A DNA stretch of 6,977 nt, from the NCBI GenBank assembly GCA_934373235.1, contig CAKROW010000108.1:1-6977 (forward strand). The letters are read 5' to 3'. Source of the stretch: an uncultured Blautia sp. GTDB lineage: Bacteria > Bacillota > Clostridia > Lachnospirales > Lachnospiraceae. Below the pieces are notes generated by a model, which was not told where the DNA came from, ran no database searches, and was given only the letters and a program-made list of their open reading frames with translations. Shown in pieces: positions 4,218 through 6,977 of this stretch. A program made the translations under genes and the position numbers. Within the stretch, counting starts at the first letter, position 1. Each line of letters begins with the position of its first letter.

Positions 4218-5162
4218 ATGTTACGTTATCTTGAAATTACCGTTCCCAAAACCGCGGCTTCCGCTTCTGTCATGTATTTTCTTCGCACAGAAGGCAGCCT
4301 TACAAAAAAACAGATCAGCCAGGCAAAATTCCGCCCGGAGGGAATATTAAGAAACGGTCACCGCTGCCGGGTGACAGAAACGGCTTTTCCCGGAGATATC
4401 CTCTCTGTATGTCTTGAAACCGCCTCTGTGGACTCTTCCGTGCTTACAGACTCTTCTTCTCTTTTTATGCCGGAAATCCTTTATGAGGACAGGGATCTTC
4501 TTGCAGTAAATAAGCCCGCCGGCATGGTAACCCACCCGTCAGGCATTCATTACGAAGACAGCCTTTCCAACTCCATTGCCCGCTATTTCCGCTCAAAAAA
4601 CGAAGCCACCAGGATCCGCTCCATCGGACGGCTTGACCGTGAAACCTCCGGCGTACTTCTTTTTGCCAAAAATCAGACAGCCGCTGCCAGACTTCAGAAA
4701 CAGAGGGAACAGGGAACCTTAAAGAAAACCTATCTGGCTTTTGTATCCGGTTCTCTTCCTGCTGATCCCGACGGACAGGTTCATTATATCTCCGTCCCCC
4801 TGGCGCCGGATCCGACCAGCCGTCTGAAAATGGTCCTCTCCCCGGATATGTCACTTCCAGGCAGCAAACAGGCTGAAACCTTTTACACGGTTCTTCAGAG
4901 TAACCATTCCTCCTCCCTTGTACAGCTCACGCTGAAAACCGGCCGCACCCATCAGATCCGTGTCCATATGGCCGGCATCGGTCATCCGCTTCTTGGGGAT
5001 TCTCTGTACAATTTAAAGGACATCGGAGGCCATTCTTTCGCAAGAGCTGCCCTCCATGCCGAAAAGCTCACCTTTATCCAGCCTTTCACCCAAAAAGAAA
5101 TCTCCCTGGAGGCACCCCTCCCGGAAGATTTCCGTCTGTTTCCTGTGCGCCGGCTCTTATGA
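4218..5162 (+). CDS. RluA-family RNA pseudouridine synthase
   Basis: This enzyme isomerises specific uridines to pseudouridine in rRNA or tRNA; the exact target cannot be read from sequence. The ATG at 4218 follows GGAGG (4201-4205) at a rather long 12-nt spacing and gives 314 residues, normal for the family. A poorly conserved N-terminal region (about 1-70) is S4-like at best. The catalytic domain (about 85-300) shows VNKPAGMVTHPS (97-108), the catalytic motif GRLDRETSG (137-145) with nucleophile D140, KTYLAFVSG (170-178), and the RluA-type motif GRTHQIRVHM (242-251) followed by GHPLLGD. The usual His of HRLD is Gly here, which is more often seen in RsuA-like enzymes, but the GRTHQIR motif places it with RluA. 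An open frame extends 77 codons further upstream through the tRNA-Trp gene and its terminator and is not coding. The stop overlaps the convergent MATE gene by 6 bp. Confidence 0.93.
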   Translation: MLRYLEITVPKTAASASVMYFLRTEGSLTKKQISQAKFRPEGILRNGHRCRVTETAFPGDILSVCLETASVDSSVLTDSSSLFMPEILYEDRDLLAVNKPAGMVTHPSGIHYEDSLSNSIARYFRSKNEATRIRSIGRLDRETSGVLLFAKNQTAAARLQKQREQGTLKKTYLAFVSGSLPADPDGQVHYISVPLAPDPTSRLKMVLSPDMSLPGSKQAETFYTVLQSNHSSSLVQLTLKTGRTHQIRVHMAGIGHPLLGDSLYNLKDIGGHSFARAALHAEKLTFIQPFTQKEISLEAPLPEDFRLFPVRRLL

Positions 5163-6560
5163 CACAATATTATGGAGCCACACACCTTTTTTTACAAGCA
5201 CAAATCCTATGATACATTTCACAAAATCCGCAGCCTGGACCATTCCATAGATCACAAGCACCGGCAGATCTGTAAAACGGCTTAAGGTAAACGCGATCGT
5301 AACACTCATACACCAGATAAACACGCTGTCAAACAAAAAGGTGATGATCGTCTTTCCTCCTGAACGCAGGGTAAAATATGCCGCATGGAGAAACGCATTC
5401 TGAGGCATAAAAAATGCTGTGATCATAATAAAATATTTCGCCAGCTCCCTTGCGTCCCCATTGGTATTGTAAAGCCTTGGAAAAAACGGCGCCATCACAA
5501 ACATCACCGCAGCCACACAGGTACAGCAGAATACGGAAAAAGCGATCATCTTATTATCTGTATCTCTGGCTTCCTTCATTTTTCCTGCACCAAGAAGCTG
5601 GCCAACTACAATTGCAACAGAATCGCCCAGTGCAATGAACACAATATTAAATACGTTGTTGATCGTATTGGAAATATTAAGTCCCGCCACAACATTCAGC
5701 CCTCTCACAGAATAACACTGCGCCAGCATAGCCATGCCTGACGCCCAGAGAGTCTCATTGAGAAGAAGAGGCGTTCCCTTTATCAGGATCTTCTTTGTAA
5801 GCCCTGCAGGAACCTTTAATGTGGAATAAAGTCCCTTTGCAAAAATATTCTTCTCCGTATGTCTGTGTGTCCATGAAAGGACGATCAGTGCTTCCACATA
5901 TCTGGAAAATACTGTAGCCGCAGCCGCACCCTGTACTCCAAGCTCCGGGAATCCGAATTTACCGTAAATAAGCAGATAGTTAAACACCAGATTTACAAGC
6001 ACTGCCACAACTCCGGCTTTCATGGGAAGTACGGTTTCTCCACACTCCCTCAATGTACTTGCGTAAACCTGCACCATCATAAACGGCGGCAATCCAAGAA
6101 GCATAATAAGAAGATACTGCCTTCCATATATAAGAGTGTCACTGATCTGCTCACTGGTTCCCTCTCCTCTTAAATACATGCTGATAAGAGAATCCCCTGC
6201 CACGAGAAACAGAATCACTGTAACCGCTGTCAGTATCACCGCCATCCACAGCTTGTAACGCAAAGTCTGACGTACGCCCTCATGATCCTTCTGTCCAAAA
6301 TACTGGGCTGTAAAAATGCCCGCACCGGACACACCTCCAAAAATGCACAGATTATACACAAAAAGCAGTTGGTTCACAATAGCCGCCCCTGACATCTGCT
6401 CCGTACCGATCCTTCCAATCATGATATTATCCAGAAGGCTTACAAAATTCGTGATTCCATTCTGGACCATGATAGGCACTGCGATCGCCAGGATCATCAG
6501 ATAAAACTTTTTGTCTCCCACAAACTTCTGTCGGACCCTCTGTCTCTTAGTCCTCTCCAT
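5157..6560 (-). CDS. MATE-family multidrug/metabolite efflux transporter
   Basis: This is an inner-membrane antiporter expected to export cationic drugs or metabolites in exchange for Na+ or H+. It has 467 residues, the usual MATE length. About twelve hydrophobic segments can be seen in two six-helix halves: roughly 19-39, 60-80, 103-123, 147-167, 180-200 and 210-230, then 262-285, 300-323, 335-358, 372-395, 405-428 and 433-456. Family features include LLDNIMIGRIG (42-52) in the first half and the matching GTPLLLNETLW (262-272) at the start of the second, with a basic cytoplasmic N-terminus. The ATG at 6560 follows GGGGG (6570-6574) with 9-nt spacing. It appears to be a single-gene unit: a terminator lies upstream at 6627-6663, and no dedicated regulator is in the window. 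Its substrate cannot be predicted. It ends inside the last codons of the convergent pseudouridine synthase, with no terminator between them. Confidence 0.95.
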   Translation of the reverse strand: MERTKRQRVRQKFVGDKKFYLMILAIAVPIMVQNGITNFVSLLDNIMIGRIGTEQMSGAAIVNQLLFVYNLCIFGGVSGAGIFTAQYFGQKDHEGVRQTLRYKLWMAVILTAVTVILFLVAGDSLISMYLRGEGTSEQISDTLIYGRQYLLIMLLGLPPFMMVQVYASTLRECGETVLPMKAGVVAVLVNLVFNYLLIYGKFGFPELGVQGAAAATVFSRYVEALIVLSWTHRHTEKNIFAKGLYSTLKVPAGLTKKILIKGTPLLLNETLWASGMAMLAQCYSVRGLNVVAGLNISNTINNVFNIVFIALGDSVAIVVGQLLGAGKMKEARDTDNKMIAFSVFCCTCVAAVMFVMAPFFPRLYNTNGDARELAKYFIMITAFFMPQNAFLHAAYFTLRSGGKTIITFLFDSVFIWCMSVTIAFTLSRFTDLPVLVIYGMVQAADFVKCIIGFVLVKKGVWLHNIVS

Positions 6561-6626
6561 GTTATTCTTCCCCCTTTTCTGCCCGTAAACTTCTGTTCAG
6601 GCCCCATTAATCACACTTTGTTTCCG

Positions 6627-6663
6627 AAAAAAAGAAGACTGTTCCATCGGACAGCCTCTTTTT
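6627..6663 (-). terminator. intrinsic terminator of the Nudix gene
   Basis: On the minus strand a stem of about 13 bp with one bulged base (arms AAAAAGAGGCTGT and ACAGTCTTCTTTTT) closes an 8-nt loop and ends in a run of T (6633-6627). The A-rich opposite flank makes it possibly two-way. A second, weaker stem (AAAAGCAT 6667-6674 with ATGCTTTT 6702-6709) lies just before it. It separates the Nudix transcript from the MATE gene, so the MATE promoter should lie within about 6575-6630, where I could not identify convincing boxes. Confidence 0.8.
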
Positions 6664-6730
6664 CCCAAAAGCATTGTATTTACAACATTACTACAATTTC
6701 CATGCTTTTTCAAGCGATTCTTTTATAATA

Positions 6731-6977
6731 TTATTTTTCCTCTGTCACACCGGCTGCCATGTTTCTCGGCAGCCGCCGGACATTCCCTGAACACAGATAT
6801 GGGGCTGCGCCGTTTTTTGATTCTCCTTTATTTATTTTTTCCAGAAGTTTGCTGTAAATATTTTCCACAAACCAGGGTTCTGCTGATCGCTCCAATGCTT
6901 CTTTTGGTGAAAACCAGGCTACACCGCTGTTTTCATCCGCTTTTATGGAAACGGCTTCCTCCGGGTCTGCCTCAAGG
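6731..6977 (-). CDS. Nudix hydrolase, C-terminal part only (runs off the window)
   Basis: Eighty-one C-terminal residues followed by TAA are visible; the start and the Nudix box (GX5EX7REUXEEXGU) lie beyond the right edge. The visible part has the ending common to many Nudix proteins: ADENSGVAWF (visible residues 13-22), then SPKEAL, then EPWFVENIYSKL (33-44), the last helix that usually closes the fold. Nudix enzymes hydrolyse nucleoside diphosphates linked to another moiety, such as damaged nucleotides or NDP-sugars; the substrate is unknown here. After this helix comes an unusual tail of about 31 residues (6734-6826), rich in Gly, Asn and Arg, which contains a GC-rich hairpin in the DNA (6751-6775). 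The assignment rests on this short conserved pattern alone. Confidence 0.7.
   Translation of the reverse strand, partial: LEADPEEAVSIKADENSGVAWFSPKEALERSAEPWFVENIYSKLLEKINKGESKNGAAPYLCSGNVRRLPRNMAAGVTEEK

Noticed and set aside
4465..4854. Minus-strand open frame of 129 codons
   Set aside because: It is antisense to the pseudouridine synthase catalytic domain; the Arg/Trp-rich composition is typical of a shadow frame.
3987..5162. A longer pseudouridine synthase starting upstream at 3987
   Set aside because: The extra 77 codons cover the tRNA-Trp promoter, the tRNA and a strong terminator. The GGAGG at 4201-4205 supports the ATG at 4218.

Overview
The window reads as ordinary chromosomal DNA from a Gram-positive, low-to-moderate-GC anaerobe of the Clostridia, most likely a gut Lachnospiraceae. 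The reasons are GGAGG-type ribosome binding sites, vegetative promoters of the TTGACA-17-TATAAT type, tRNA genes without an encoded CCA (visible for three of four), and the kinds of proteins present. The family-level assignment is inference. I see no transposase, integrase, CRISPR array, phage gene or toxin-antitoxin pair, and no clear sign of an undescribed system. The points worth a second look are mostly regulatory DNA around the genes.

Layout. Positions 2-148 (minus): two glycine tRNAs, tRNA-Gly(TCC) then tRNA-Gly(GCC), 3 bp apart, transcribed from a strong promoter at 199-227. Positions 255-1175 (minus): a serine O-acetyltransferase (cysE/epsC type) with its own promoter at 1272-1300 and a leader of about 90 nt that carries a triplicated 7-mer. 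Positions 1301-1392: a short intergenic stretch with a near-perfect dyad at 1325-1350, between the divergent cysE and tRNA-Ser promoters. Positions 1393-1528 (plus): consensus promoter and tRNA-Ser(CGA), followed by a two-way intrinsic terminator at 1553-1596.

Positions 1676-3832 (minus): a complete cytoplasmic-type GH78 alpha-L-rhamnosidase of 718 residues, whose upstream region holds a palindrome and overlapping inverted repeats. Positions 3987-4155 (plus): a perfect consensus promoter, tRNA-Trp(CCA) and an intrinsic terminator. Positions 4218-5162 (plus): an RluA-family pseudouridine synthase. Positions 5157-6560 (minus): a MATE-family efflux transporter that overlaps the synthase tail to tail by 6 bp. 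Positions 6627-6663: an intrinsic terminator. Positions 6731-6977 (minus): the C-terminal part of a Nudix hydrolase that runs off the window.

The genes do not form one pathway. They are mostly single-gene transcription units (cysteine biosynthesis, tRNA supply, glycan or flavonoid deglycosylation, RNA modification, drug or metabolite export, nucleotide clean-up) separated by compact promoters and terminators. Several long open frames over the tRNA genes, including 95 extra codons at the 5' end of the rhamnosidase and 77 extra at the 5' end of the pseudouridine synthase, are artefacts of reading through tRNA loci and should not be annotated as protein.
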